Of a stretch of DNA of 64,000 nt, positions 19,873 through 31,500 are shown in pieces; position 1 is the stretch's first letter, and each line of letters starts with the position of its first letter. The position numbers and the translations under genes are program-made. This stretch comes from Asparagopsis taxiformis (Eukaryota > Rhodophyta > Florideophyceae > Bonnemaisoniales > Bonnemaisoniaceae). The notes beneath the pieces were generated by a model. The model saw only the letters and a list, made by a program, of their open reading frames with translations, was not told the DNA's origin and made no database searches. The DNA is taken from assembly GCA_030407315.1 (NCBI GenBank), contig JALQPE010000598.1:1-64000 (forward strand), given 5' to 3'.

Positions 19873-20838
19873 ATGGCTGCCTTCGTACCTCTGCAATCCT
19901 CATTCACAGGCACGGTCAAGCCTCTTTCACCTGCCTCTACTGTTTCGCACATCACTCCTCGCCGACTTCATCGAACTGGGCCCTCTAGACGCTGCTTGGC
20001 CCTTCGCGCCGCCACTGACGACTCGGTTGCCACCAGCAATTCCGAATTCTCAAAACGGTTCGGTACCCTGCGCGGTCAAGATGTTGAACCCGTCTCTGTG
20101 GCTGTTGCCAAATTCAACAGCTCATTCCAGCGCCCCGTCCCAATCGTATACCGTGCAATTATTAACGAGATGATCTCTACCACTCATCTGGCCAAAGTGT
20201 GTGCTATGTGGCGTTTCGATGCCATTTTCGCTTATGGATTCAATCAAATATTTGAAGAGTTCCTTCAATACTATCCAGACGTCGAGGAGCGTGACAGCTT
20301 GTACAGATGCACTGCGGAAGCTCTTAGTTTCGATGTCAATATAATCCGCGATACTGCCAACGCAGTCGCTGATTGGGTTGAGGGGAAGACAGAGGAAGAC
20401 TTTTTCTCCGCGTTAGATGCCGCTTCACCGGGTGCTTCTGCAGAATCTGTTGGTCCGGTTGTCGAGGCAGCAGCGTATATTCGTGATGCTGGCGACTTTG
20501 AATGGTACTACAGCCGTCTTTTCGGCATAGGTCTAATTCAGATTATGAGCAAAGTTGGTGTTGAGCTCACTATTAGCAATGCTGAAACTTGGGCGGAGAA
20601 AATAGGAATTGAAAAGAGCAAGCTTACATCGGAGATGGGCTCGTATCTGTCGAGCATGGAACGTCTCAAGCAAGCGGAACAAATTTTCGCTGAGGCTGCG
20701 GCTAGAGAAGCGAAAAAGACGGCAGAACGGCTTGCGGAAAGAGCTGAGGCAGCAGCTAAGGAAGCTGAAGAGCTTGAGAAGGAGCAAGAACCTGAAACAG
20801 CAGATGCGGATACGGAGGCTGCTGCGGAAGAAGACTAA
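19873..20838 (+). CDS. THF1: Thylakoid formation protein Thf1/Psb29, plastid precursor
   Basis: 321 residues from ATG 19873. Residues 1-50 form a Ser/Thr/Arg-rich plastid transit peptide. The mature part starts with a TVADSK-like region and shows the family hallmarks RPVPIVYRAIINEM, FDAIFAYGFNQIFEEFLQ, and an acidic coiled coil (KQAEQIFAEAAAREAKK) with a Glu/Ala-rich tail. In cyanobacteria and plants this protein associates with photosystem II repair, FtsH and vesicle-dependent thylakoid formation. Length is normal for the family and there are no introns. Together with other plastid precursors here it marks the host as photosynthetic. Confidence 0.93.
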   Translation: MAAFVPLQSSFTGTVKPLSPASTVSHITPRRLHRTGPSRRCLALRAATDDSVATSNSEFSKRFGTLRGQDVEPVSVAVAKFNSSFQRPVPIVYRAIINEMISTTHLAKVCAMWRFDAIFAYGFNQIFEEFLQYYPDVEERDSLYRCTAEALSFDVNIIRDTANAVADWVEGKTEEDFFSALDAASPGASAESVGPVVEAAAYIRDAGDFEWYYSRLFGIGLIQIMSKVGVELTISNAETWAEKIGIEKSKLTSEMGSYLSSMERLKQAEQIFAEAAAREAKKTAERLAERAEAAAKEAEELEKEQEPETADADTEAAAEED

Positions 20839-21305
20839 TATTATGCGATAACTGTCATAGTCACATTACAAATAGCTTGTACGAGAGGGTGTTGAGCAAT
20901 GTAAAATGTCGGCAGAATAGTTGCGTGTTGGGTTCACGACACAATTCCAATTGCTCTTATGGTCCTATCGGGGTTTATATGAGAACATTTTGCAGTCCGC
21001 CACCGTAGGAACTGGAAGGAGAAATGTTGCATGCTTTGCATGACATTTACACGGTCGGCCGCTCAATGCTCACCAGGTAGCCCGGATATAAATGTCTTTT
21101 AGAAAAATGATCTGGTTTTAACAAAATACTTGACCGAATGGGAAATTCCTCAGAATGCAGCTCATATGTGAGTCCACATTTACGTGTTCATTGAGGCCTC
21201 CTGCACAGCTGAATATCGCGTCTGGGAAAAATTACATTTCCCGACCAAGAACTCAACTGGTATTTAAAGCGATCAGTCTGGCCGACAAGACTCGTGCGTC
21301 AAAAT
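20839..21305. other. Intergenic; TATA-like box before the RidA gene
   Basis: 467 bp without a gene. TATTTAAA at about 21260 lies roughly 45 bp upstream of the next start codon. Confidence 0.4.
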
Positions 21306-21851
21306 ATGGATAACCACCGTCTCACAATGAAATCACAGTTTATTCCCCTGTTGTTGTTTATCGCAGTATCCATCTCTGCCACATCCGCCGAAATTCCAAG
21401 GCACCGATGCCGTGTAATCATCGTGAATCCAGAAGGGTTATTCGATCCGGTCCCGTTTGGCTTCTCGCAGATTTCTATCGATAGGAAAACACTTGTTGCG
21501 CATGTGGCAGGTCAAACTGCCTTTGCTGTGGACGGTACAATCACTGGCACCACATTCCCAGAACAATTACAAGCCGTTGCAGACAACCTCAAGATTGCTC
21601 TCAGAGCGGTTGGTGCATCAGTAGATGACATCCTACGGGTCAATGCTTTTATTGTTGACTTTGATCCTCCGACTGATTTGCCGATATTCTCCACTGTCTT
21701 TAGAGAGCAGTTTGGAAGTCCAGTTATCACTGTGTCTGGCGCGACGGCACTTGCAGTTGAGGGCCTTTTGGTTGAGATTGAGATAGATGTCGCTGTACGC
21801 CCTAACTTTGTCGCACGCAATTTCCCGTGCATCGTTGATCGTGACGAGTAA
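21306..21851 (+). CDS. RidA/YjgF/UK114-family protein with signal peptide
   Basis: The first in-frame ATG is 21306; an internal ATG at 21327 gives an ideal signal peptide (MKSQFIPLLLFIAVSISATSA, cleavage before EIPRH). The following 140 residues match the RidA fold: HVAGQTAFAVDG, Q.....NL...L...GAS..DI..., and VEGLLVEIEIDVAV at the end. RidA proteins normally clear reactive enamines/imines in cytosol or organelles, so a secretory signal is unusual. The position of the carboxylate-binding Arg seen in typical RidA (ARTxVxV) reads Ile (VITVSG). It is therefore probably not a standard deaminase. Confidence 0.75.
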   Translation: MDNHRLTMKSQFIPLLLFIAVSISATSAEIPRHRCRVIIVNPEGLFDPVPFGFSQISIDRKTLVAHVAGQTAFAVDGTITGTTFPEQLQAVADNLKIALRAVGASVDDILRVNAFIVDFDPPTDLPIFSTVFREQFGSPVITVSGATALAVEGLLVEIEIDVAVRPNFVARNFPCIVDRDE

Positions 21852-22835
21852 CCTAGGTTATGATATTTGGATATTAGGGCGAACTATAATAGAAGTAAAG
21901 TGCTGCTCAATGGAGTGGCTTGACTAGACATATGCAGGCATGAGACCCTTTGTTAGTCTCCAAATTTCCTTGATATTCAAACTCGTAACGTTTTCGAGGG
22001 GTCGTGAGTGCGAATAAGATGGCTGGGGAATCACAGGGATTTTGGAGTTCAAATTGTCACGCAACATTCATGATATGCGGCACAACTACGGGTATCTTAC
22101 GCCACGTAGGATACTAAATTAGTGCAAATGCTCTTCGCCGCGAAGAATTTCGCTTTATGACAAAATTTGCAGTCGACCAATTACGATGAAGTAGGTGCAA
22201 AACGGTTTTGGCATCGCAAGCTTAGCGTCATAGTGCCAATATGACATTATTATCCAAGCTTTGTTTCCTTCTCAGTGCATCTCGTAATAATTTGAGGTTA
22301 CATTCCTCGAGGTAGTTCCATCCACGTGATGAACATTCCGATCATCGCTCCTCATTTTCCTACTTGTGCAACAGCATTATTGGATATTCTAAGAAACATC
22401 GGATGTTCCGTTGTCTTATCATGCGGACTTCGCCCATACCGCACATCGCCTCGACTGCTCCAGCCAACTGTCCAACATGATTGCAATGAAAGCAGAAGGT
22501 GCGAGTGTTGGAGACCCTTCTAGAGTTAACATTGTCCTTGTGCTTTTTGCGTAATCACCGGTTTGGGTCATTACGGTGCTCGGAAACATGGTATCTACGG
22601 CGAGCAGTACAAACCGGGTTTGGTCTGGAACAAATTTGCTTGACAAGGTGGTGATGGTGACAAGCCTGGCTCTATTGAGTGCAGTAGGCGATGCTCAGCT
22701 CTCTTCAAAGGCTAGAGAGAAGTGTCATACAGTACGTATTGCACGGTACTAAGTTGTGGACACATTGCTAAATTGATATAAATACCTGGAGAAATAGGAC
22801 AGTGGCGTCAGGTAGGAGTCACTGGCGCGTCGCGC
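21852..22835. other. Intergenic, no gene seen
   Basis: 984 bp with only short chance frames. The right end carries the TATA box of the acetyltransferase gene. Confidence 0.5.
22777..22784 (+). promoter_or_regulatory. TATA box of the acetyltransferase gene
   Basis: TATAAATA, 52 bp before the ATG at 22836. Confidence 0.45.
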
Positions 22836-23533
22836 ATGAACAGCATGGCATCCTCAACATCCCAAAATGAACAAGGCGCTATGCATGCATCCAAATCAGA
22901 ACATGAAAAGATGATCTCTGGTGAGCTGTACGACGCGCTTGATGAAGAGCTCGTCAAAATACGCGCCGCTGCCAAACGTAGTTTCCATCATTACAATACG
23001 CATTTGGGTTACGAAGAGGACTTGGCACGTCGCCAACAACACCTCAGCAAACTGTTTGCAAGCGTCGGACCAAACTGCATAATCGAGCCACCATTTTTTT
23101 GTGACTACGGCACCAACATCCACATAGGCGCCAACTTTTACAGCAATTTTGACGTCGTTATTCTTGATTGGTAAGTGATATCGAGGCATCCGACCCCTTT
23201 AGCGAGTCATGTGTTGACACCAATTCTCGACTATGTAATCCTCACAGTGCCAAGGTTACTATTGGACAAAACGTTCTATTGGCCCCTCGCGTTCAAATTT
23301 ATACAGCTACTCATCCATTGGACGTTGAAACACGCCACGAGAAAGGACTGGAATTTGCAAAGCCCGTCACCATTGGTAACAATGTTTGGATTGGTGGTAA
23401 CGCCATTGTGCTGCCAGGTGTTTGCATCGGGGACGGTTGTGTTATCGGAGCAGGCGCTGTAGTAACAAAAGACGTGCCACCGTTTTCCCTTGCTGTCGGA
23501 AATCCAGCTCGAGTTTCGCGTAAACTCACTTGA
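22836..23533 (+). CDS. Maltose/galactoside O-acetyltransferase-like hexapeptide enzyme, one intron
   Basis: Exon 1 is 22836-23170 and exon 2 is 23248-23533. The 77-bp intron starts GTAAGT and ends CTCACAG, and splicing restores FDVVILDCAKVTIG across the junction. The protein has the N-terminal Maa domain ([20 protein letters not shown]), then left-handed beta-helix hexapeptides and YTATHPLD, which holds the catalytic His. The end, [21 protein letters not shown], is the standard NodL/LacA/Maa tail. The enzymes transfer acetyl from acetyl-CoA to sugar hydroxyls. Total is 206 residues, normal for cytosolic family members; no targeting peptide is evident. Confidence 0.88.
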
Positions 23534-23797
23534 ATTTATAATACGTTCATACACTACTGATTCTTTCAACAATAAGTGTACCACTGTATACGGTCCTCTT
23601 TTGGCTCCATCAGCGTAGTTTATTGATGATGTTTGATCTCATCACTACCTCCTAGCTAGAGCGGATGACAGGTTACAGCAACTCCTCCACATCATCGCTT
23701 CCATATGTCAACCTCGCAAAGATAATTTAGTAAACCACCCACATATGGTAACGCCCATCTCCCAGCTCCTCACTCAACTCTAACACTCCCATCCAAC

Positions 23798-25189
23798 ATG
23801 CAAACTCCAGGAAACGGACTCCCTTTACCACGTCTCGTCACTGCCCCCATTGCCGGAGGCGGCTTTGGTCTCACAGATGGCGTCTATATGGTCTTTATCG
23901 TCGATGCTCTCAGACAACAAGGTGCTTCGCGTTTCATTGCCATGTCTGCACTCGCCTTTGGAGCTCTACTGTCTATCATTTTCTCTCCACTCGCTGTAGC
24001 TATCAGTAAAGATGCTACCATTCGCAAACGAGTTACCCTGTTCCTCATTGGACTTTCTGCCCTGGCATCCATTGCGACCGCTGTGCTATTCGGTACACAT
24101 ACACCTGAGTCAGAGGATGATCAACAACGTTGGAGAATTGCCGTTGGCGTGATTTTAGCTGCTGTCTATCGCGCAGCTGTTCAGAGCAATCCTATCGTAC
24201 CGGCTACAAATGATATTGGTAGAGTCGTGGGTGACACAGAGTCATTTCCGATAAGAAGAGATCTCGCCTTGAGCGGTTTGTACTTTTTTAATCGTCTCGG
24301 ATTTCTCATTTCTTCTATCATTGTGGCTAGCTTATCGGCGCGCAGAGTAGAAAAGATTCTACCCGTTTTACTTTCGGTTTCCGTCGCCAGTGGCTTCACC
24401 GTTGCCATGTCCGGGCTGCTCATGCCCACAGAACCGCCAAAAGCTCAGGACGTGATAGTCCCTGAACGCCCTTCCGTATGGGCAGAAACGAAGCAAGATA
24501 TTCGAGAAATTATCGTTGACGGAAGTCGTCAGCTCAAAGCTTCCTACCTAGAAGTAGTTATGTACGGCATTGCCTTTGGTCAACTTGCTGCAGTTATCAC
24601 ACCCTTCTATAATGATGTTGTTTTCAATGTTCGTCCCGGAAGCGCTCCTGGTTTGAAGTGGGCTGCCTACTCTGCTCTCATAGGCTGGGGTGTTGGTGTT
24701 CTCCATGATGCAGTTGTGCCCACGCTTGTATTCCGAAAATCTTATCAGAGATTGGCCATGCCACTAGTATGGGGCGGTGGATCTTTCTTCGGTATGGGTA
24801 TATTTATTGCTTTGTTCTACCTGAGTAACAAGGATGCCGTGTTGGTTCTGTTTGGATTCTTGGCTGTCACAACGTCCATTCACAATCAGTTCTCTCTCAT
24901 TGCTGCGGTTGGGCTCGTAAGACCCAAACTGCGTTTGACAAGTTTGGGAGTTCGTGCCTCAGCGATGAACGTTGGACTATTGGTTGGGTCGATCATCGGA
25001 TGCATTGTGACCCAGACATCTGGATTCCGGGCTGTCATGCCTCTGTCTGCAGTTGCGTCGTTCCTGGCAGGAATTGCGGCTATAATGGTGGGAAGCGTTG
25101 AAAGACCACAGTTTGCTGGCGTGCCTACTAATGCTAATCCTCTATTCAACTATCTATTCCGAAGACCAAAAACTGTAATAGAATCGTAG
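23798..25189 (+). CDS. Major-facilitator-like multispan transporter
   Basis: 463 residues from ATG 23798, with about ten to twelve hydrophobic segments. After the second span, SPLAVAISKDATIRKR resembles the charged loop 2-3 of MFS carriers. A polar central loop (about residues 210-250) separates two halves. The C-terminal half contains TSLGVRASAMNVGLLVGSIIGCIV. The general layout is closest to sugar/proton MFS carriers of SLC45/GPH style, but the substrate cannot be read from the sequence. There are no introns. Confidence 0.6.
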   Translation: MQTPGNGLPLPRLVTAPIAGGGFGLTDGVYMVFIVDALRQQGASRFIAMSALAFGALLSIIFSPLAVAISKDATIRKRVTLFLIGLSALASIATAVLFGTHTPESEDDQQRWRIAVGVILAAVYRAAVQSNPIVPATNDIGRVVGDTESFPIRRDLALSGLYFFNRLGFLISSIIVASLSARRVEKILPVLLSVSVASGFTVAMSGLLMPTEPPKAQDVIVPERPSVWAETKQDIREIIVDGSRQLKASYLEVVMYGIAFGQLAAVITPFYNDVVFNVRPGSAPGLKWAAYSALIGWGVGVLHDAVVPTLVFRKSYQRLAMPLVWGGGSFFGMGIFIALFYLSNKDAVLVLFGFLAVTTSIHNQFSLIAAVGLVRPKLRLTSLGVRASAMNVGLLVGSIIGCIVTQTSGFRAVMPLSAVASFLAGIAAIMVGSVERPQFAGVPTNANPLFNYLFRRPKTVIES

Positions 25190-25537
25190 ATGTTACACGA
25201 AACTTTGACAGCTACTCCAATCTGGTCCATATCAGTGATTAGCGTGCGTATATTATTAGGGTAGTGTAACGGTGGTAAATTGTCGAACTGAACATGCGTT
25301 GTGTACAAACGCATGTCACCGCCTGGGAACTGAAAGTAGAATACATTGTTGAGGGTGAGGAATTGTGAACAGGTACATACTTGGTGGCTGTCGGCCAAGT
25401 TGTACGGCTCGTATATGTGTCATACAAAAGAAACTCATGATTCCAATGTTCACGTTTGAATCACGCGAAGTACAAACCGCTTTTCATGGTGAGCAACAAT
25501 AATTCGGTAACCGTAATAGTCGCAATAAAATATCAGC
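25190..25537. other. Intergenic between convergent genes, no gene seen
   Basis: 348 bp of 3' flanking sequence of the transporter (+) and the small membrane protein (-). Confidence 0.5.
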
Positions 25538-25756
25538 CTATGTGTCCTCCTCAGAAGCTTCGGTGTTTCCAACAAAATACGTCTTATATGAACCACGAAC
25601 AACATCATCGTACTGGTGGGCTCCTTGTTCGTGAAGACGACCCCTAACGTCAGAATTCTTGGCTGACTTAATTGCTCGCACGTACACGAAATACATGCCG
25701 ATGTTGACAGTAGCAAGGGCTGTCATTCGTAACGCAACACGGGTCGCCCGGTTCAT
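25538..25756 (-). CDS. Small single-span membrane protein, unrecognised
   Basis: 72 residues from ATG 25756. A basic N-terminus (MNRATRVALRMTALATVNIGMYFVYV) with a hydrophobic stretch, followed by a basic and then acidic tail (YKTYFVGNTEASEEDT). Charge pattern and size fit a small mitochondrial inner-membrane protein, such as an assembly factor or accessory subunit, but no family was recognised and it could be a chance frame. Confidence 0.35.
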   Translation of the reverse strand: MNRATRVALRMTALATVNIGMYFVYVRAIKSAKNSDVRGRLHEQGAHQYDDVVRGSYKTYFVGNTEASEEDT

Positions 25757-26471
25757 TTGGACTGGTGATATCCAACGGTTCCGCTAGATGCAAGCTGTTA
25801 ACTCGTACGTAACAGTGCTCTCACTTGACTAAGCGATGGTAAGGAATATCAAGCATGGTGAAGATTGGTGTTGTTCAGGAAGATGACGAGCTTCAGTTGC
25901 CCTAAATGGTATGATTCATTTAGGTCTAAAAAATGCCCGACTTGGGCAGCCCGAGTATGTGATTCGGTCGCGGTTAAAAGCATGAACACTGTGCATGAGC
26001 ACGGTCATCAGATTATTCCGGCGATACACTTCATCGTCGCGTTTCAGACGGCTCGATCTCTTCCGGGTATTGCATATGGATTGTGTCAACTGCTGTCAAA
26101 CCTTCCCAATTTAGTATTGAGCAGGCATGGAAGGGTGTCACTGATAAGCCAGATCAAGCCTATCGTCCTGGTGTCTTCCTGGGGATAGTAGTTTTGTTCG
26201 GCATATCGTGTAACTAGTCTAGTCGTGAGACTCTTCCGGGTAGGTTGATTCCAAAGCAAAGCCGCTACTAATCTATTTCTCAAATTTCGTTGAGTGAATG
26301 GTTCGCTTGGTGGCAAGATTAATGTGCATAGAATCTCCGCACGTAGAGAAACCGTGTGGGTGGAGAGACGCCTGTTTGTCTTTCATCATAGATTCTAATC
26401 AACATCTGCATAAGCAACTTACAATCACAACTATTATTACTGTACATAGCACAGACAATGCCATTCGCAAT
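25757..26471. other. Intergenic, no gene seen
   Basis: 715 bp with only short unsupported frames. Confidence 0.45.
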
Positions 26472-27950
26472 CTACATATTACCCATCTTGACCAATGCAG
26501 CAACTCTTGCTCCGAGCTCGCGATCACACTTTGTCCAGTATTGAATCCATATGCCCTTGAGCCGCTTGGAAACCCGTGGAGCGTTCAACGCCTCTGCAGC
26601 GCGAACTACCAGCCGCTGTCTGCGCGCCTCATCGAAACTGCGCCAACGCTCCCCTGCTTGACCAAAGTTGTTCTGTTTGGAAAGCGGTCTCCGCATCTGC
26701 GTCCCACTGACAGGGCGAACTGCATGCGGAACCTTGTCAACGCCTACCGTTGTTGCCCTCGTCATCGCACTCGGGAAATAGTTTATGTCGCTCTTGCGAT
26801 GCATTGAGGCTGTAGCACCGTCAAACTGACGATCCATGTAGGGACAACGAGGCGCATTAACCGGGATCTGTAGGTAGTTACTGCCGAGACGGTATCTCTG
26901 CGTATCGGCATAGCTGAAGATTCTTCCTTGAAGCAACTTATCTTGACTGAAGGTTATACCTGGAATCACGTTACCTGGGGAGAACGCAATGCTCTCCCCT
27001 TCAAGGAATTGGTTGTCCATGTTTTGATCCAGAACCATGCGTCCAACAGGGAGCATTGGGAACAGATCTTCCGGCCACGTCTTAGTCGGATCCAACGGGT
27101 CGCCCCAACTGTGCGTCAATTCTGTTGCAGGATCCATGACTTGTATTTTGAGCTGCCATGCGGGGTAGTCACCAGCATCAATACTGTCGATGAGATGACG
27201 GGTCGCATGGCTGAAATCTTCGCCTCCTACTCGTTTGGCCTCGTCGTCGAGAAGATTGTGCTCGCCTTGTTCGCTAATCCAGTGAAATTTGACATAGGTT
27301 TCTTGCTTGCGCGCATTGATCATGACAAATGTGTGCACGCCTGCACCGTTCATTGTTTCATAGTTTTTGGGAATGCCGACATCATCTAGTAGCCAGGTCA
27401 TCATGTGCATGCATTCAGGATGAAAGGAGAGAAAGTCGAGAATTCTGTGCCATTCCTGCATGTCAGTCTTGGGACTGGGTTTGAAAGCGTGCACCATTTC
27501 TGGAAACTGCATGGCATCTCGAATGAAGAAAACGGGCTCTAAATTTCCGACCAGATCCCAATTTCCCTGACGGGTGTAAAACTTTGTTGCAAATCCGCGG
27601 GGATCGCGCAGCGTTTCCGGAGAGCCTCGTGAGTGCACGACGGTTGAAAATCGTACTGCAACGGGTGTTTTCTTACCAATGGCGGCGAAGGGATCCGCTG
27701 TTGTGTACTTGGAAATGTCATGAGTGCATGTGAAATGGCCGCGCGCCGCTACCCCACGCGCATGAACTCTGCGTTCTGGAATGACTTCGCGGTCAAAGTT
27801 TGCGAGTTTCTCCACGAGGTGAAAGTCGGAGAGCAGAACGGGACCTCTTTCACCGAGTGTTAGAGAATTGATACTGTCATCAACGGGCGCACCACTGTTG
27901 GTTGTGACGAAAGGAGCGTCGGATGTGTCGCGCGGTCTGTGCATGTCCAT
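26472..27950 (-). CDS. CAT: Catalase (heme, small-subunit, plant-like)
   Basis: Decomposes hydrogen peroxide to water and oxygen. The conserved start, MDMHRPRDTSDAPFVTTNSGAPV, gives 492 residues, the usual length; the frame is open upstream and an ATG at 28121 would add 57 residues. Visible motifs: ERRVHARG with the catalytic His, VGNLEPVFFIRDA with the catalytic Asn (the usual second Asn is Leu), DPRGFATKFYT, and the proximal heme motif RIFSYADTQRYRLGSNYLQIPVN-type with Tyr. No C-terminal SKL-type peroxisomal signal is present (ends VKMGNM). The gene diverges from the Ca-ATPase gene. No introns. Confidence 0.95.
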   Translation of the reverse strand: MDMHRPRDTSDAPFVTTNSGAPVDDSINSLTLGERGPVLLSDFHLVEKLANFDREVIPERRVHARGVAARGHFTCTHDISKYTTADPFAAIGKKTPVAVRFSTVVHSRGSPETLRDPRGFATKFYTRQGNWDLVGNLEPVFFIRDAMQFPEMVHAFKPSPKTDMQEWHRILDFLSFHPECMHMMTWLLDDVGIPKNYETMNGAGVHTFVMINARKQETYVKFHWISEQGEHNLLDDEAKRVGGEDFSHATRHLIDSIDAGDYPAWQLKIQVMDPATELTHSWGDPLDPTKTWPEDLFPMLPVGRMVLDQNMDNQFLEGESIAFSPGNVIPGITFSQDKLLQGRIFSYADTQRYRLGSNYLQIPVNAPRCPYMDRQFDGATASMHRKSDINYFPSAMTRATTVGVDKVPHAVRPVSGTQMRRPLSKQNNFGQAGERWRSFDEARRQRLVVRAAEALNAPRVSKRLKGIWIQYWTKCDRELGARVAALVKMGNM

Positions 27951-28593
27951 TTTGGTGTGGCGAGATGGGCTAGGATGGGGCGGCGCGACCGGGAGATATG
28001 GATAGTACGTTGGGTTGGTTGGATCGTGGTGGAAGGATGCGACATAGGATGCAATTGATTGGCGTCCTTCCACTGGACGGCAAAGTATCTGCGAGATTAT
28101 GAACCAATTGGTGAAGAGCATTTGGTCGTCCACATTGTTGACAGGATGAGTAGATGTCAAGCCGTGTACACCAAGGATGAGAAGTACGTGTACGATTTGG
28201 CTGGCGGTGATTGGTTGAGAAAATACTGCTGGATATGCTTGGCGGTTTATTTATTTTGAAAAAGATGCAAGAGGCTAAATGTAAGGCCAGTTTCTACCCT
28301 GCGCACGCAAGATCAGTGCACACGTGTCGAACATCTTCATTTCGTCCACGTCCAGGAAAATATGAAAAAATAATTTTCCCATACAGCATCGCACTGCACG
28401 ATAATCAAGTGACAAATATTCATCACTATTACGCATGACGTGTGCTTTTTGGCAACTCCGGTGCTGCATCTGCCTCTTGGCCATTGATGAGGCCAACGTC
28501 CCCCGACGCCACAAATTCCTATTCAAATGCAATCTCCTTGCAACTGCTGTCCATACATGTTGATTCCCCTAGTCTAGTTGCCATTCCGTTGCA
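27951..28593. promoter_or_regulatory. Divergent intergenic region, catalase / Ca-ATPase
   Basis: About 640 bp between the two start codons, with no other gene. Part of it may code if catalase starts at 28121. Confidence 0.4.
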
Positions 28594-31500
28594 ATGTCCC
28601 ATCTCGAACAGGGCACCTCCGCCCCATCCTTTGCCGTCACCTCAGACGAACTGGTGCATCTCGTTGAAAACCGTGATCATCAATGGCTCAACGCCCACGG
28701 TACCATCACCGCTCTTGCAAATTCTCTCGCCACAAATCTCAAAACTGGCATCTCCGGCGATGAGGTAGCCGCCGGTCTCCAATCCCGAAAGGACCGTTTC
28801 GGATCCAACAAATTCAAATATCCCCCTCCCAAAAGTTTCCTCTACCTCATGTTCGAAGCTCTCAAAGATGTCACCATCATCATTCTCTCCGTTGCCGCTG
28901 TAATCTCCCTCATCATTGGTCTAGCCGTCGAAGAGGAACGTGAACATTTTGGTTATCTAGAAGGCATTGCAATCATCATTGTTGTTATCCTCGTCGTTCT
29001 CGTGCAGGCTGGAAGTGATTATTCGAAAGAACGTAAATTCAGACAATTGAATTCCGTCAAGGACAACTATCAGGTCCATGTTACACGCGCTGCCCAAACA
29101 ATCAGCATTTCTGCTGATGAACTTGTCGTTGGTGATGTTATTAAAATTTCCGCTGGTGATAAACTCCCAGCAGACTGCCTTCTCATCGATGGCTCGCAAC
29201 TCAAAACAAATGAATCAGCAATGACAGGAGAACCAATCGATATTGCCAAACAACCTGACGGCGACATCTTCCTACTATCCGGTACGACAGTCTCAGAAGG
29301 TGTCGCCCACGTCCTCGTCATCGCTGTAGGCGAACGATCCCAATGGGGTGTAATTCTTGCGAGTCTAATTGTCGAGCCAGAAAGTACCCCACTGCAAGAT
29401 CGTCTCGACCGTCTCGCATGGACCATCGGAAAGCTTGGTATCTTGTTTGCAACTCTCACTTTCTTCGTTTCTTTGATTCGATGGATCGTGGACTCGAGGC
29501 GTTCTAACGATTGGGATGGCATCTTGGTGCTAGGCTTCTTCATTGACGCTGTCACAATTGTCGTGGTCGCAATTCCCGAAGGTCTCCCACTTGCTATTAC
29601 ACTTGGTTTGGCATTTGCAATGCGAAAGATGATGAAGGATAATAATCTTGTGCGACGTCTCGAAGCATGTGAAACTATGGGTTCTGCAACGCAGTTAAAC
29701 GCCGATAAGACTGGTACACTTACACAGAATAGAATGACTGTAGTGGAAGCAAACTGGGCCGGTAATCAAGTCATATACGATAATGATGATGCGAGCGCAG
29801 ATTCGTCAGCAGTTTCCGACATGTTCCGTGAATTGGTTGCGGTTAATGTTTCCGTCAATTCGCAAGCTAACTTGCATTTTAGAGCTGATGGTCTCGTCGA
29901 TCATTTGGGTAGTAAGACTGAGTGTGCACTACTTCAATTAGTACAGAATTGGGGCATGGACTACCGCACAATTCGTAAGAACCATATCTCCGAACGCGTT
30001 TACATGTTTGATTCCACCAGAAAGAGCATGAGCTCTACAGAAGTTCTGGAGAACGGTCAAATTCGATTGCACACAAAGGGAGCACCTGAAATGGTTTTGC
30101 TGAACTGCACGTCGAGGTTGGAAGCGAACGGCACCACAGTAGTTCCGTTGGATTCAAAAGCTCGAAAGCAGATTGTAGAGTCTGTTGAGCACATGGCGCG
30201 ACGAGGCCTCCGAACCCTTCTCATGGCTTATCGTGATATTGATAATGAATCAGACAATGAGTCATTTTGGGAAAAGCCTCCGGAGGAACAGCTTACTTAC
30301 ATTGGATTCGTCGGAATTAAGGATCCCATTCGACCAGAGACGAAACAAGCTGTACATCAGTTGAAGGATGCTGGTGTTACTGTACGTATGGTAACTGGTG
30401 ATAATCGCTTAACTGCGACTTACATTGCTCGTGAAGCAGGAATATTGGATGACGATGGTATTGTCATGGAAGGTTCCGAGTTCCGCAAGCTTTCATCGGA
30501 ACAAATGGACCAAGTAGCGCTGAAAATTCAAGTACTCGCGCGCTCTACACCAAATGACAAATTGTTGCTTGTTCGACAACAGAAGCGTCTTGGCGAAGTT
30601 ACCAGTGTGACTGGTGATGGTACTAACGGTAAGTGAATTTGCGAACTTGCTGCATATCACAACCAGATTATACATATGCGAATGCTAACATCTTTGTACC
30701 TGAAATGAAATCCTGTGTGCGCGGAATAGATGGGCCTGCGTTGAAAGAAGCCGATGTTGGATTTGCTCTTGGTATTGCAGGAACAGAAATTGCAAAAGAA
30801 GCATGTGATATTGTCATTTTAGATGACAATATCTCTTCAATGACCAAAGCAGTGTTGTGGGGTCGAAATGTATATGAATCGATCAGAAAGTTCTTGCAGT
30901 TCCAGCTTGTTGTTAATGTTGTTGCTGTTACGCTGAACTTTATATCAGCTTGTGCTGGTGTTCCATTACCGTTAGGCGCCGTACCTCTGTTATGGGTGAA
31001 TATGATTATGGACTCGATGGGTGCGCTAGCGCTAGCAACTGAGCCACCAAGGCCGGAGCTGTTGCAACGACAACCATACGGACGAAGAGCGCCTTTGATT
31101 AATAGAGCTATGTTCCGTAATATCATTGGGATGAGCATTTATCAACTGATCGTTTGTCTCATACTGCAATTCCGCGGTGAAGATATCTTTGGATTTGATG
31201 AATGCTTGCAGCTGGACGGAATTGAACCAACACCATCATCGCCATGTCCAGGCACGGACCTGCAGATTAACAGCGTCATCTTCAACGTATTTGTGTTCAT
31301 GCAGATTGGTTCTGAAATTAATTCAAGAAGGATTGCTGAATTCAACATCTTTTCCCGAATTCAACACAGTGCGTTGTTCCTGATTATTGTGGGTATAACC
31401 GTAGGGATTCAAGTGGCAATCATGTTGATTGTGGGAGGCACAACAGTGGGAGATTCAATTGGAATCGGTAAAATCAATGGAGTGGCATGGGGGACAGCCA

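Noticed and set aside
28442..28768. 108-codon plus frame overlapping the Ca-ATPase start
   Set aside because: Shadow of the real gene in another frame.
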